NCBI GenBank assembly: GCA_019105045.1
Contig: JAHRWT010000091.1
Coordinates: forward strand, 1 to 64,000
Source: Sterolibacterium sp.
GTDB taxonomy: Bacteria > Pseudomonadota > Gammaproteobacteria > Burkholderiales > Rhodocyclaceae
Length of the DNA stretch: 64,000 nt
Reading direction: 5' to 3'
How positions within the stretch are numbered: position 1 is the stretch's first letter; each line of letters opens with the position of its first letter. Position numbers and translations under genes: made by a program. The notes under the pieces were generated by a model. The model was not told where the DNA came from. It made no database searches and saw only the letters and a list, made by a program, of their open reading frames with translations. Of this stretch, positions 8,984 through 18,489 are shown in pieces.

Positions 8984-9481
8984 ATGAATACCGCACTTTG
9001 CAATCTGCCCGCCGCCACACCCATGACACCGTGGAGGCCCGCCGGCGCGGGGATGGCGGATGCCGGCAAGCAGCGACCGCATCAGACAAAATCGGGGGGT
9101 TTTACCCTGATCGAACTGATGATCGTCGTCGCCGTCATCGGTATCCTCGCCAGTATCGCCCTGCCTTCCTATCAGGAGTACGTTCGCCGCAGCGCGCGCA
9201 CGCAGGCGCAATCCTGCATGACGCAAATCGCTCACGCCCTGGAGCGCCGCCGCGCCACCAATCTCAGCTATGCAGGCAATGCCCCGAATCTGGGCTGCAC
9301 CACGGAATCAAACCTCGACAAGCGCTATACCTTCAACACCGACGTGGCTGACACCACCTACACCATCACCGCCACCCCGAAAGCGATCCAGACAAAAGAA
9401 AAATGCGGCACCCTGACGATCAATCAGATCGGCGAGAAAACCGCGAAAAAAGGCGGTAGCGCCGTCACTGGCTGCTGGTAA
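8984..9481 (+). CDS. pilE: Type IV pilin, PilE-like, with a long leader
   Basis: 165 residues. The prepilin site is KSGG / [36 protein letters not shown], the standard PilE N-terminus. C-terminal cysteines (ESCM-like region, GCTT, KCGTL, GCW) could form the disulfide loop of the head. ATG 8984 has AGGA at good spacing, giving an unusually long leader of about 38 residues. Internal ATGs at 9023 and 9053 would shorten it to about 25 or 16. Last gene of the minor-pilin operon; in related operons this position is taken by a minor PilE, not the major pilin. Confidence 0.87.
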   Translation: MNTALCNLPAATPMTPWRPAGAGMADAGKQRPHQTKSGGFTLIELMIVVAVIGILASIALPSYQEYVRRSARTQAQSCMTQIAHALERRRATNLSYAGNAPNLGCTTESNLDKRYTFNTDVADTTYTITATPKAIQTKEKCGTLTINQIGEKTAKKGGSAVTGCW

Positions 9482-9486
9482 GCATT

Positions 9487-9509
9487 CCGGGGCAGCTTTC
9501 CTGCCCCGG
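9487..9509. terminator. Hairpin at the 3' end of the pilus operon, possible terminator
   Basis: CCGGGGCAG and CTGCCCCGG form a perfect 9-bp GC stem with a 5-nt loop, 6 bp past the pilE stop, in the spacer shared with convergent htpG. No T-run follows, so it may be an mRNA end-protecting structure or a Rho-assisted site rather than a classical intrinsic terminator. Confidence 0.45.
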
Positions 9510-9618
9510 GCCAGCCGGCAGACACAGCGCAGGATCCCGCTCAGCGCGGCGAGCAGCGCAAGGCCACGCAACGTAACGCTATCCGCGCGCCTTGCCATAA
9601 CTTGCCATGAGGATTGTG

Positions 9619-11550
9619 TCAGCCCTGCAGCTCCAGCATCAGCTGGTTGATGCGGCGCACGAAGCCGGCCGGGTCATCGAGCTGGCCGCCTTCGGCGAGC
9701 AAGGCCTGATCAAACAGCACCGACGCCCAGTCATCGAAACGGGCCTCTTCATTTTTCAGTTTCAAGACCACGGCGTGCTGCGGGTTGAGCTCCAGAATGG
9801 GCTTGGTCTCCGGCGCCTGCTGGCCGGCGGCTTTGAGCATCCGCGCCAGATTGCCGCCGATATCGTGAGCATCGGCCACCAGGCAGGCCGGACTGTCGGT
9901 CAGGCGATGGCTGATACGCACTTCCTTGACGCGGCCCTCCAGTGACTTGGCAAGCTTTTCGGTGAATTCCTTGAACTCATCGGCTTGCTGCTCCTGGGCT
10001 TTCTTTTCTGCCTCGTCTTCCATCGCGCCCAGATCGAGGCCGCCACGGGCCACCGAGACCAGTTGCTTGCCGTCAAACTCGGGCAGATTGCCGACCACCC
10101 ATTCGTCAACTCGTTCGGAGAGCAGCAGCACCTCGATGCCTTTCTTGCGGAAAACTTCCAGATGCGGGCTGTTTTTTGCGGCATTGAACGTCTCGGCGGT
10201 GACGTAGTAGATCTTGTCCTGACCATCCTTCATGCGACCGATGTAGCCCTTGAGGCTGACCACTTCTTCGGCCGTATCCGCCTGGGTGCTGGCAAAGCGC
10301 AGCAGACCGGCGATGCGTTCCCTGTTGGCGAAATCCTCGCCGACGCCTTCTTTCAGCACACGGCCGAATTCGCGCCAGAATGTGGTGAATTTTTCCGGAT
10401 GATTCTCAGCCAGGTCTTCGAGCATCGCCAAGATCCGCTTGGTGCTGCCCGAACGGATCGCCTCGATATCCTTGCTCTCTTGCAGGATTTCACGCGAGAC
10501 ATTGAGCGGCAGATCGTTGCTGTCGATGATGCCGCGCACGAAACGCAGATAGACCGGCAGCAACTGCTCGGCGTCATCCATGATGAAGACGCGCTTCACG
10601 TAGAGCTTCACGCCGTGGCGTGAGTTGCGGTCGAACAGATCAAACGGCGCGTGCGTGGGAATGTAGAGCAGCTGGGTGTATTCGGAACGTCCCTCGACCC
10701 GCGCATGGCCCCAGGTCAGCGGTTCAGCGTAATCATGACTGACATGCTTGTAGAACTCGATGTATTCCGATTCGGTGATCGAGCTTTTGGAACGCGCCCA
10801 CAGCGCGCTGGCCTGATTCACCGTTTCCCACTCGTCGCTGATTTTCTGCGTCTTGGCTTCTTCGTCCCAGATTTCTTTCTGCATCTGGATGGGCTGCAGG
10901 ATGTGGTCGGAATACTTGCGGATCAGCTCGCGCAGCCTGTAACCAGAGAGCAGATTGTCCGGTCCTTCAAGCGTATCAGCGCGCAGATGCAGGGTGATTT
11001 CGGTACCGCGCGTGGCTTTATCCACTCCAGCCACGGTAAATTGGCCACTGGCCTCATCTTGCATGTCGCAGGTCCACAGCACGCCCTGATCGGCTTTTTC
11101 ACCAGCGCGGCGGCTATACACCGTAACCTTGTCGGCAACGATGAAGGATGAATAGAAACCCACGCCAAACTGGCCGATCAGATTGGCATCCTGCTGCTGG
11201 TCGCCCGAAAGCCTGGAGAAAAACTCGCGTGTGCCGGATTTGGCGATGGTGCCCAGATTCTGGATCGCATCGTCGCGATTCATGCCGATGCCGTTGTCGG
11301 CGATGGTCAGCGTCTTTGCTTCGGCATCGAAGGAAATGCGGATTTTCAGCTCGCTGTCATCTTCAAACAGCGCCGCATTGTGGAGCGACTCAAAACGCAG
11401 TTTGTCGCAGGCATCCGAAGCATTCGAAATCAGCTCGCGCAAGAAGATTTCGCGATTGCTGTACAGCGAATGAATCATCAATTGCAGCAGTTGTTTGACT
11501 TCGGTCTGGAAACCCAGTGTTTCGCTGTTGTTTGCGGCTTGAGCGGGCAT
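9619..11550 (-). CDS. htpG: Hsp90 chaperone HtpG
   Basis: 643 residues, normal length for bacterial Hsp90. The N-terminal GHKL ATPase has the expected motifs: [30 protein letters not shown] and [10 protein letters not shown]. The middle-domain hallmark [10 protein letters not shown] is also present, followed by the dimerisation domain. It is an ATP-driven cytosolic chaperone for late folding of client proteins under stress. The start is secure, with a strong AGGAGGA Shine-Dalgarno. A near-perfect RpoH promoter lies just upstream. It converges on the pilus operon. Confidence 0.97.
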   Translation of the reverse strand: MPAQAANNSETLGFQTEVKQLLQLMIHSLYSNREIFLRELISNASDACDKLRFESLHNAALFEDDSELKIRISFDAEAKTLTIADNGIGMNRDDAIQNLGTIAKSGTREFFSRLSGDQQQDANLIGQFGVGFYSSFIVADKVTVYSRRAGEKADQGVLWTCDMQDEASGQFTVAGVDKATRGTEITLHLRADTLEGPDNLLSGYRLRELIRKYSDHILQPIQMQKEIWDEEAKTQKISDEWETVNQASALWARSKSSITESEYIEFYKHVSHDYAEPLTWGHARVEGRSEYTQLLYIPTHAPFDLFDRNSRHGVKLYVKRVFIMDDAEQLLPVYLRFVRGIIDSNDLPLNVSREILQESKDIEAIRSGSTKRILAMLEDLAENHPEKFTTFWREFGRVLKEGVGEDFANRERIAGLLRFASTQADTAEEVVSLKGYIGRMKDGQDKIYYVTAETFNAAKNSPHLEVFRKKGIEVLLLSERVDEWVVGNLPEFDGKQLVSVARGGLDLGAMEDEAEKKAQEQQADEFKEFTEKLAKSLEGRVKEVRISHRLTDSPACLVADAHDIGGNLARMLKAAGQQAPETKPILELNPQHAVVLKLKNEEARFDDWASVLFDQALLAEGGQLDDPAGFVRRINQLMLELQG

Positions 11551-11581
11551 ACGTTCCTCCTGAAAAAAATGATAGCGAGGG

Positions 11582-11609
11582 AAATGGGGATAACCGGAAA
11601 AATTTCAAG
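11582..11609 (-). promoter_or_regulatory. RpoH (sigma-32) heat-shock promoter of htpG
   Basis: On the minus strand: CTTGAAA, 13 bp, CCCCATTT. This fits the sigma-32 consensus (CTTGAA, 11-16 bp, CCCCAT-T) almost perfectly and lies 32 bp upstream of the htpG ATG. It indicates direct heat-shock control. Confidence 0.85.
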
Positions 11610-11676
11610 AGCCGCACGAGCGATGGTTTTCCATCGTCCCCAAGCCGGCCGCCGGTGAGCCGCTGGCCAGCGCCTT

Positions 11677-12237
11677 TCACTCGTAGCGAATCGCGACCAC
11701 TTCCAGTTCGCGCAGGCCGGCCGGGCTTTGAAAGCGTATGACATCCGCTTCCCTGGCTTTCATCAGCGCCCGCGCCAGGGGCGAAAGCCAGCTGATCCGT
11801 CCGGCACTGGCGTCGGCCTCATCGACGCCGACAATTTGATAGCATTCTTCCGTCCCGGCAACGTCTTGCAAATCGACAAAACTGACGGTGGCGCCAAAAA
11901 ATACCTGCGTCAGATTTTCCTGCTCGGCCGGATCGACCACCACGGCATTTTCCAACCGCTTGCCCAGATAGCGGATGCGCCGATCGATTTCGCGCAGCCG
12001 CTTCTTGCCGTAGATGTAATCGCCATTTTCCGAGCGATCACCATTGCCGGCCGCCCAGGAAACCACCTGCACCAGGGCCGGACGTTCAACTTTCACCAGT
12101 TGCTCGAATTCCTCACGCAACTGGTGCTGGCCACGCAATGTCATGTAATTGGGGGTGCCCACCGGCAGGCTGGGCTGGCCAGGCAGCGCGTCGTCCTCAT
12201 CGGCTGCATCGTTTTCCCTGACAAAAGCCTTGTTCAT
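11677..12237 (-). CDS. greB: Transcript cleavage factor GreB
   Basis: 186 residues from ATG 12237, which starts at MNKAFVRE. A short acidic N-terminal extension (DAADEDD) precedes the Gre coiled coil. The coiled-coil tip carries the catalytic acidic region GDRSENGDYIYGKKRLREIDRR, very close to E. coli GreB. A C-terminal FKBP-like domain follows (ATVSFVDLQD to the end). GreB enters the RNA polymerase secondary channel and stimulates cleavage of backtracked RNA. The ORF track adds 34 upstream codons lacking conservation; AGGTG lies shortly before the chosen ATG. It ends about 67 bp upstream of the htpG promoter, so htpG is probably controlled separately. Confidence 0.93.
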   Translation of the reverse strand: MNKAFVRENDAADEDDALPGQPSLPVGTPNYMTLRGQHQLREEFEQLVKVERPALVQVVSWAAGNGDRSENGDYIYGKKRLREIDRRIRYLGKRLENAVVVDPAEQENLTQVFFGATVSFVDLQDVAGTEECYQIVGVDEADASAGRISWLSPLARALMKAREADVIRFQSPAGLRELEVVAIRYE

Positions 12238-12546
12238 TGACACACCTGCCTTCCTTCTTTCCTTCTCCCGGCGCCAGATCGCGGCACGCCATGGACTTGA
12301 CGCAACTTGCTGACCGCCTGCCCCCGGCCTGGTTCGCAAAAAACATCAAACCAAGCATTTTTTGCACCATGACGCGGCTTTGGCAGCGGCATGAAAAACA
12401 AAATGACCCCACACGGCAGCTCGTGGAAAATCCATCCTGCTGTTTTTTGTATTTTGTATTATGCTCAATCAGCTCGAAACATGTTGATCCGTGCAAACCA
12501 CACCCCATTTCGCCAACTGCCATCGCCGACATCGCCGCCATCCACC
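12238..12546. other. Divergent intergenic spacer between greB and the GGDEF-EAL gene
   Basis: About 309 bp with no supported gene. The part at 12391-12480 is open in the downstream frame but uses low-GC codons and has no ribosome site, so I read it as untranslated. An AT-rich segment with TATTAT at 12457-12462 could be a -10 element for the plus-strand gene, but its -35 is poor. No terminator or strong repeat is visible. Confidence 0.5.
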
Positions 12547-15171
12547 ATGGTAGATCACTTGCCGACCCGGACCGCCACCACGTCGCCAGCTGGCAATACG
12601 ACTGATGACAACACCCGTCGACTCAAGCTGCTCATTGCCACGGCTTCTGCCGAAGCGACCCGGCAATTGCTGATCCATCTGCAGCAAAACGGTTTTGTTC
12701 CCGAAACCACACACCTGCACACGCTGGAAGACCTGAAGAATCATCTCCCCAGCCAGCGCTGGGATCTGATGCTGCTTGACCCGCAACTGGCCAAACTGGA
12801 TCTTTTGGCCGCCCTGACGATACGCCAGGCGCAGGCTTCCGACCTTCCCTGCCTGATCATTGCCGAGCAGATCGAAGAAACGCTGGCGCTGGCAGCCATG
12901 CAGGCCGGCGCCAGCGACTTCATCGAAACCCGCCACGATCTGAAACGCCTCATTCCCGCCATCCAGCGTGAACTGCAAGCTGCCGAAGCGCGCCAGCAGC
13001 GCCAGCAGGCCCGGGACGCGGCCCGTCAGGCAATGGAAGCCCAGCTCGTTGCCGTCTCCCGCTTCCGCCGCCTGACCGAAGCCATCCCTGAATGCGTCTG
13101 GATTTTCGATCTCGACACCCGCCGCATGAGTTTCGTCAGTTCGGCTTACGAGCGCATCTGGGGACGTCACATCCAGGATTTACTGGATGATCGCAAGGAT
13201 TGGCTGCGTCACATTCATCCCGATGACCAATTGCGTCTGAAACAAGCACGCAATGCGGCCAAGCTGGGCGGCCTTGATGAGGAATTCCGCGTCATTCGTC
13301 CCAATGGCGAAATCCGCTGGCTGCGGCTGATCACTTTTCCGATCCGCGACCTCATTGACCGGGTACAAAGCATAGGCGGCGTAGCCACCGACATCACCAA
13401 TTTCATCAAGCAACGCGACCAGCTGAGTGTCGCCCTGGCCGAGCAGCATCACCGGGCTGAAATACAGAAGCTGATTCTTGATGCGCTGCCAGCAGACATC
13501 GCCCTGCTCGACAGCAACGGCTACATCATCGAAACCAACGCCTCCTGGGAACAATCCACCGTCCAGAAAGGCATGTTGCAATACGCGACGGGCGCCAATT
13601 ATCTACAGGTCTGCGAAGAACTGGCGCGGCAGCAGAAAGAGGATCTCCGTCGCAGTTTCGAAGACATGCTTGCCGCCGTGCGCGGTATTCTGGCGGGCGG
13701 TTATGAAACGGCCAGCCGCATCTATCCGAGCACGATCGACGATCAGAAACGCTGGTTCCGCAATACCGTCGCCCCCCTGCACACCCAGGAAAAACGCGGG
13801 GCCGTGGTCATGCATGTCGAAATCACCGAAAGTATGCTGGCCGAGCAGCGGCTGCTGGAACTTTCCCATTACGACAGCCTGACCATGCTGCCCAACCGCC
13901 TGCTCTTCCGCGACCGTCTGACCACTGCCTTGACCATGGCCCGGCGCAATCGCAGCAATCTGGCGGTCTGTTTCATCGACCTCGACCGTTTCAAGAGCAT
14001 CAACGAATCCCTGGGCCACACGATCGGCGATCTGCTGCTGCTCGAAGTTGCCCGCCGCCTCCAGGACTGCGTGCGTGACAGCGACACCGTCTGCCGCCTG
14101 GGTGGCGACGAATTTGCCCTGCTGCTGCCTGAAATGGCCGACCAGCAGGACAGCATCATCGTCGCCGAACGGATCATCGAATCGCTGGGAGCTCCCTGCC
14201 TGATCGAAGGCCACGAACTGTTCGTGACCGCCAGCATCGGCATCACGCTTTATCCAAATGACGCCGACGACCCCGATGTGCTGCTGCGCAATGCCGATGC
14301 GGCGATGTATCGCGCCAAGGAAGAAGGCCGCAACAATTACCAGTTCTTCACCATCGAAATGAACGCCAATGCGGTGGAAAAGATGAAGCTGGAACGCGAT
14401 CTGCGTTACGCCCTCGATAACGAGGAATTCGTGCTGCACTACCAGCCCAAGGTCAGTTGCCAGACCGGGCGCATCGTTGGCTTTGAAGCCTTGCTGCGCT
14501 GGCAGCATCCACAACGCGGCATGGTATCGCCTTTCGAATTCATCCCCTTGCTCGAAGAAACCGGGCTGATCGTCGCAGTCGGCGCCTGGGTGCTGCAAAC
14601 AGCCTGTCATCAGGCGCAGACCTGGCGCCAGGCCGGCCTGGGAGCGCTGAACATGGCGGTCAATGTTTCCGGCAAACAGGTCAATCCGTTGCTACATGAC
14701 ACCGTGCTCGAAGCATTGACCGCCAGCGCCCTGCCCGCCGACCAGCTGGAACTGGAACTGACCGAAAGCCAGCTGATGAAGGATGCCGAAGGCATCATCA
14801 CCACCTTGCAGCAACTCAAGGACACCGGGTTGCATATTTCGGTTGATGATTTCGGCACGGGCTATTCCAGCCTGGCCTATCTCAAGCGTTTCCCGATCGA
14901 CACCCTGAAGATCGACCGCGCCTTCGTCCGCGACCTGGCCGACGATGCCAATGATGTCTCGATTGCCAAGGCGATCATCACCCTGGCCCACAGCTTCAAT
15001 CTCAAAGTGGTTGCCGAAGGTGTGGAAACCGAAGACCAGCTGGCCTTGCTGGCCGCCAACCACTGCGACATTATCCAGGGGTTTTATTTCAGTCGCCCGC
15101 TGCCGGCCAGTGAGGCCACGGCCATGTTGCAACAGAACCGTTGTCTGCCCGGGCATCTGCTCGGCCACTGA
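12547..15171 (+). CDS. Pseudo-receiver-PAS-PAS-GGDEF-EAL cyclic-di-GMP protein
   Basis: About 874 residues, cytoplasmic. Order: receiver-like domain (RLKLLIATASAE to about 150), PAS (RFRRLTEAIPECVWIF), second PAS, GGDEF, EAL. The cyclase motif GGDEF (about 519-523) is intact and has an RxxD inhibitory site (RDSD) five residues before it. The phosphodiesterase motifs are intact: E647 in FEALLRW, then DDFGTGYSSL, KIDRAF, AEGVET and QGFYFSRP. Both synthesis and degradation of c-di-GMP are possible. The receiver-like part lacks the acidic pair. Start is uncertain: ATG 12547, 12481 and 12391 are in frame and none has a good Shine-Dalgarno; the earliest lies in non-coding-like DNA. Confidence 0.88.
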   Translation: MVDHLPTRTATTSPAGNTTDDNTRRLKLLIATASAEATRQLLIHLQQNGFVPETTHLHTLEDLKNHLPSQRWDLMLLDPQLAKLDLLAALTIRQAQASDLPCLIIAEQIEETLALAAMQAGASDFIETRHDLKRLIPAIQRELQAAEARQQRQQARDAARQAMEAQLVAVSRFRRLTEAIPECVWIFDLDTRRMSFVSSAYERIWGRHIQDLLDDRKDWLRHIHPDDQLRLKQARNAAKLGGLDEEFRVIRPNGEIRWLRLITFPIRDLIDRVQSIGGVATDITNFIKQRDQLSVALAEQHHRAEIQKLILDALPADIALLDSNGYIIETNASWEQSTVQKGMLQYATGANYLQVCEELARQQKEDLRRSFEDMLAAVRGILAGGYETASRIYPSTIDDQKRWFRNTVAPLHTQEKRGAVVMHVEITESMLAEQRLLELSHYDSLTMLPNRLLFRDRLTTALTMARRNRSNLAVCFIDLDRFKSINESLGHTIGDLLLLEVARRLQDCVRDSDTVCRLGGDEFALLLPEMADQQDSIIVAERIIESLGAPCLIEGHELFVTASIGITLYPNDADDPDVLLRNADAAMYRAKEEGRNNYQFFTIEMNANAVEKMKLERDLRYALDNEEFVLHYQPKVSCQTGRIVGFEALLRWQHPQRGMVSPFEFIPLLEETGLIVAVGAWVLQTACHQAQTWRQAGLGALNMAVNVSGKQVNPLLHDTVLEALTASALPADQLELELTESQLMKDAEGIITTLQQLKDTGLHISVDDFGTGYSSLAYLKRFPIDTLKIDRAFVRDLADDANDVSIAKAIITLAHSFNLKVVAEGVETEDQLALLAANHCDIIQGFYFSRPLPASEATAMLQQNRCLPGHLLGH

Positions 15172-15180
15172 ATCCACCAC

Positions 15181-15208
15181 CGTTCGCCGTTCGCCGTTCA
15201 CCGTTCAC
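15181..15208. repeat. Intergenic 7-bp tandem repeat (CGTTCGC/CGTTCAC), four units
   Basis: Two copies of CGTTCGC are followed by two of CGTTCAC, without gaps, between the GGDEF-EAL stop and the DUF465 start. No coding role. Confidence 0.8.
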
Positions 15209-15231
15209 CCTCCGCCCTCGCCATTTCCGCC

Positions 15232-15441
15232 ATGCTGACCCATCAGGATCCCGAATACCTGCGCACCCGCCTGCAAGTGCTGATCGTCGAACATCGTGAT
15301 CTTGACGACGCCATCAACCGGCTGGCAGAAAATTCGCTCAAGGACGACATGCTCATGCAGCGCATGAAAAAACGCAAACTGCAGCTCAAGGATCGCATCG
15401 CTTTGCTTGAACGCCTGCTCGAACCCAACGAGCCGGCCTGA
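15232..15441 (+). CDS. DUF465 (YdcH-like) small helical protein
   Basis: 69 residues: MLTHQDPEYLRTRLQVLIVEHRDLDDAINRLAEN, then a basic helix RMKKRKLQLKDRIALLERLL. The 'L..EH..LD..I..L' followed by 'LK..KL.LKD.I' is the DUF465 pattern of small coiled-coil proteins, common in proteobacteria and without a settled function. It lies between two signalling genes in the same orientation and may be co-transcribed with the kinase downstream. No strong ribosome site is visible, but the family match starts at this Met. Confidence 0.75.
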   Translation: MLTHQDPEYLRTRLQVLIVEHRDLDDAINRLAENSLKDDMLMQRMKKRKLQLKDRIALLERLLEPNEPA

Positions 15442-15474
15442 TGCAACCCTTCCGTTCGTTGTTGCCGACTCGCC

Positions 15475-17613
15475 ATGCCGCACAATCTTTTTCTTGTTCC
15501 GGCGCCGCTTGACTGGCGGGCCTATCTCTCTGCGGTACTGCTGCCCTGTCTGATCATCACGCTGGCCATGATCGGACTGGGCGTTTATGGCTATGGTCTG
15601 ACGTATCAGACACTCAAAAACAACTTGGCCAGCGAGTTGCGCGCCATTGCCCAGCTCAAGGTCAGCCAGATCGAACACTGGCAGGCCGACCAAAAAGAGC
15701 TCGCCCGTATCCTGGCCAGCCCGGATTTCTTGCAGGACCTGCAAATCTGGCTGGCCAGCGAACAGCAAGATGCCCACCGTGCGCAAAAACTGCTCGGCCG
15801 CCTGCGCATCAGCGCAGAACTCAACGCGACACACCACTTCAGCCTGCGTGATACCCAGGGCCGCCGACTGCTTGCGCCCAATGGCAGCACAGGCCAGCAA
15901 CAGCCAACAGGAGGCACTGAAAAAACCAGCACGGAAAACGCCGTCGAACAACTGGCGCGCCAGGCTGTTCAGACTGGCCAGACAGTCTTCGGGCCACTGC
16001 ATTTCACCGCCAACCCACCGCGCAGCGCAGCCAATCAGACCACACGCGGCAAGGAAATCCGCTATTTCTTCCCGCTGCGTGCCGGCAGTCAGGCGTCACC
16101 GCTCGCCGTGCTCGATGTGCAGACCAGCCCGGAACACTCACTTTATCCGCTCTTGAAAATCTGGCCAGGCAACAGCCCTTCCGCTGAAACCATGCTGTTT
16201 CAACGCATGAACGACCAGATTCTCTACCTCAACGATCTGCGTCACCTGCCCGACTCGGCCCTGCTGGAGCGCCGCACGCTGGCAGACCATCAACTGATCG
16301 GCAGCCAGGCGCTGACACAGGGCAAAGGTTTTATCGAAGGCACGGATTATCGCGGCATCGCCAGCCTGGCTTATGCGCTGCCGGTGGCCAACACGCCCTG
16401 GGTGCTGGCGGCAAAAATCGATCGCGACGAGGTTTTTCACAGTCTGCGCCTGATGGTTGCCGGCATGACCACGCTGTGCAGCCTGCTGCTGGTGGCCCTG
16501 GCTTACTGGCTATATCGCCGCAAGCAGCGTGAATACACACTGAACCGCCTGCTGGCCGAATACGACGATCTTTATCAATACGCCCCTTGCGGCTACCACT
16601 CGCTGGACAGGGATGGCGTCATCCAGCGCATCAACCAGACCGAACTGGACATGCTCGGCTACCGACGCGAAGAAGTCGTCGGCAAGATCAACGTGCGCCA
16701 ATTGCTGACACCCGACGGCCTGCGCATCTTTCAGAAAAACTTCGCCAAACAACTGACCGGCGCAGACGTCCTCAATGTTGAATTCGAAATGATCCGCAAG
16801 GACGGCAGCACGCTGCCGGTACTGGTCAAATCGACCTCGCTGCGCGATCACAAGGACAACTACCTGTTGAGCCGCACGGTCATCGTCGATCTGACCGAGC
16901 AAAAGCGCGCCGAAACCCTGCTGCGCGAATCACGCGAGCAATTGCGCGAACTGACGCGGCACAATGACAGCATCCGGGAAATCGAACGCAAGCATCTGGC
17001 ACGCGAACTGCATGATGAATTCGGCCAGATGCTGACCCTGCTGAAAATGCACATCTCGCTGTTGCAGACACAATTCGACACCCTGCCCGAGCTGGTGGAC
17101 AAAACCGAAGAAATGCGCATTCTGGTCGAGCGCATCATCGGCATGATCCGCAACATCGCCAGCGCGCTGCGGCCAGCCTCACTCGATCTGGGCCTCTCCG
17201 GCGCCCTCGAATGGCTGGCTGCCGACTTCGCCCGCAACACCGGGCTGACCTGCAATTACAGCGGCCCCGAGCAAGAACCCCAGCTCGACGAAACCACGGC
17301 CACGGCGATTTTCCGCATCGTTCAGGAATCACTGACCAATGTCGCCCGCCACGCCGAAGCCAGCCGGGTCAATATCCGGCTCTATCAAGACCGTGACACC
17401 TTGCATCTGCATATCAGCGACAATGGCCGAGGTTTCGATGTCGGCCAGGTCACTGCCGAGCGCAAGAACTTTGGCCTGATCGGTATGCTGGGCCTGCTCG
17501 GCATGCAGGAACGCATCAACATGCTGCAAGGCCACTTCCAGGTGAGCAGCACGCCCGGTCACGGCACCCACATCCATATTGAACTTCCCCTGAAGCCCGT
17601 GGTACACCCATGA
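15475..17613 (+). CDS. Membrane HPK7-type histidine kinase with a periplasmic sensor and PAS domain
   Basis: 712 residues. A first membrane helix (about 18-42) and a second (about 327-347) enclose a 280-residue periplasmic region resembling a Cache-type sensor (ELRAIAQLKVSQIEHWQADQ, then FSLRDTQGRRLL). A cytoplasmic PAS domain follows (about 360-480), then HisKA_3 with the phospho-acceptor H513 in LARELHDEFGQ, and a HATPase domain (SDNGRGFD, LLGMQERINML, GTHIHIELPL). It overlaps the downstream response-regulator gene by 4 bp, a classic two-component pair. The signal is unknown; the large periplasmic region suggests a small extracellular ligand. Confidence 0.9.
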   Translation: MPHNLFLVPAPLDWRAYLSAVLLPCLIITLAMIGLGVYGYGLTYQTLKNNLASELRAIAQLKVSQIEHWQADQKELARILASPDFLQDLQIWLASEQQDAHRAQKLLGRLRISAELNATHHFSLRDTQGRRLLAPNGSTGQQQPTGGTEKTSTENAVEQLARQAVQTGQTVFGPLHFTANPPRSAANQTTRGKEIRYFFPLRAGSQASPLAVLDVQTSPEHSLYPLLKIWPGNSPSAETMLFQRMNDQILYLNDLRHLPDSALLERRTLADHQLIGSQALTQGKGFIEGTDYRGIASLAYALPVANTPWVLAAKIDRDEVFHSLRLMVAGMTTLCSLLLVALAYWLYRRKQREYTLNRLLAEYDDLYQYAPCGYHSLDRDGVIQRINQTELDMLGYRREEVVGKINVRQLLTPDGLRIFQKNFAKQLTGADVLNVEFEMIRKDGSTLPVLVKSTSLRDHKDNYLLSRTVIVDLTEQKRAETLLRESREQLRELTRHNDSIREIERKHLARELHDEFGQMLTLLKMHISLLQTQFDTLPELVDKTEEMRILVERIIGMIRNIASALRPASLDLGLSGALEWLAADFARNTGLTCNYSGPEQEPQLDETTATAIFRIVQESLTNVARHAEASRVNIRLYQDRDTLHLHISDNGRGFDVGQVTAERKNFGLIGMLGLLGMQERINMLQGHFQVSSTPGHGTHIHIELPLKPVVHP

Positions 17614-18299
17614 CGATACGCATCCTGATTGCCGACGATCATGCCCTCCTGCGTGGCGGCATCAAACAGATCATCGCCGCCACCCGTGATCTGACGGTCG
17701 TTGCCGAAGCCGCCAGCGGCACCCAGGTGCTCGCCTTGTGCAACGCGCAAGGCAGCAAGGCCCCGCCCGACATCGACCTGCTGCTGCTCGATCTGACCAT
17801 GCCCGGCATGAACGGTATCGAATTGCTGCAACGCCTGCGCCATGACCATCCTGACCTGCCCGTCCTGATCCTTTCGATGAGCAATGAAAAACAGATCGTC
17901 CGCCAGGCGATTCGGGCAGGTGCTGCGGGTTATCTCACCAAGGACGTGCATCCCGACGTGCTGCTGACCGCTATCCGCAAGGTCGCCAGCGGTGGTCGCT
18001 TCGTTGATCCAGCCCTGGTTGAAGTGATGATGTTTCCGGCAGCTGAACACATCGAAGTGCCGCCTCACGAACTACTTTCGGAACGCGAATTCCAGATATT
18101 CAAGATGCTGATCGCCGGCCACAAGATCAACAGCATCGCCACTGAACTGAACCTCAGCCCGAAAACAGTCAGCACCTACAAGGTGCGGCTGATGGAAAAA
18201 CTGGACATAGACAACAATGCCGACCTGATTCGTTACGCCGTACAGAAAAACATCCTGCCCGACACCCGGGAACAGGGGAGTTTCGATCCAGGGCTCTAG
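17610..18299 (+). CDS. NarL/LuxR-family response regulator, partner of the upstream kinase
   Basis: 229 residues. The receiver has D9-D10, phospho-acceptor D61 in LLLLDLTMPGMNG, and YLTKDV. The C-terminal LuxR helix-turn-helix is LSEREFQIFKML...LSPKTVSTYKVRLMEKL. It closely resembles the regulator at 492-1118, so the window holds two paralogous NarX/NarL-type systems. Its start overlaps the kinase stop (ATGA). Downstream, a perfect 7-2-7 inverted repeat precedes the membrane GGDEF-EAL gene and could be a target of this or another regulator. Confidence 0.92.
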   Translation: MTIRILIADDHALLRGGIKQIIAATRDLTVVAEAASGTQVLALCNAQGSKAPPDIDLLLLDLTMPGMNGIELLQRLRHDHPDLPVLILSMSNEKQIVRQAIRAGAAGYLTKDVHPDVLLTAIRKVASGGRFVDPALVEVMMFPAAEHIEVPPHELLSEREFQIFKMLIAGHKINSIATELNLSPKTVSTYKVRLMEKLDIDNNADLIRYAVQKNILPDTREQGSFDPGL

Positions 18300-18461
18300 G
18301 GAAGCGCTGCACGCAGCCCCCTCACCCTGGATGCCGATCGGCCCTGCGGGCTGCGTGACAGCCTGCCAGCGCACCTACCAGCGCAAAACTGTACAGCCCC
18401 GCTGAATTTCGCTAGACTTTCTTCAAGCTTCAAATAATTCATCGCAGGACAATGCATTGCC

Positions 18462-18477
18462 GTAGGGACTTCCCTAC
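18462..18477. promoter_or_regulatory. Perfect palindrome GTAGGGACTTCCCTAC, candidate operator
   Basis: Two 7-bp arms (GTAGGGA and TCCCTAC) flank a 2-bp centre. It lies about 110 bp upstream of the membrane GGDEF-EAL gene and directly abuts a C13 run. The 7-2-7 geometry is one used by NarL-type regulators, although the half-site does not match the E. coli NarL heptamer. A GATAAT at 18539-18544 could be the associated -10 element. Confidence 0.4.
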
Positions 18478-18489
18478 CCCCCCCCCCCC
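18477..18489. repeat. Homopolymeric C13 tract
   Basis: Thirteen consecutive C residues on the plus strand in the spacer upstream of the membrane GGDEF-EAL gene. Tracts of this length are prone to slippage. The exact length could also be affected by sequencing error. Confidence 0.85.
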
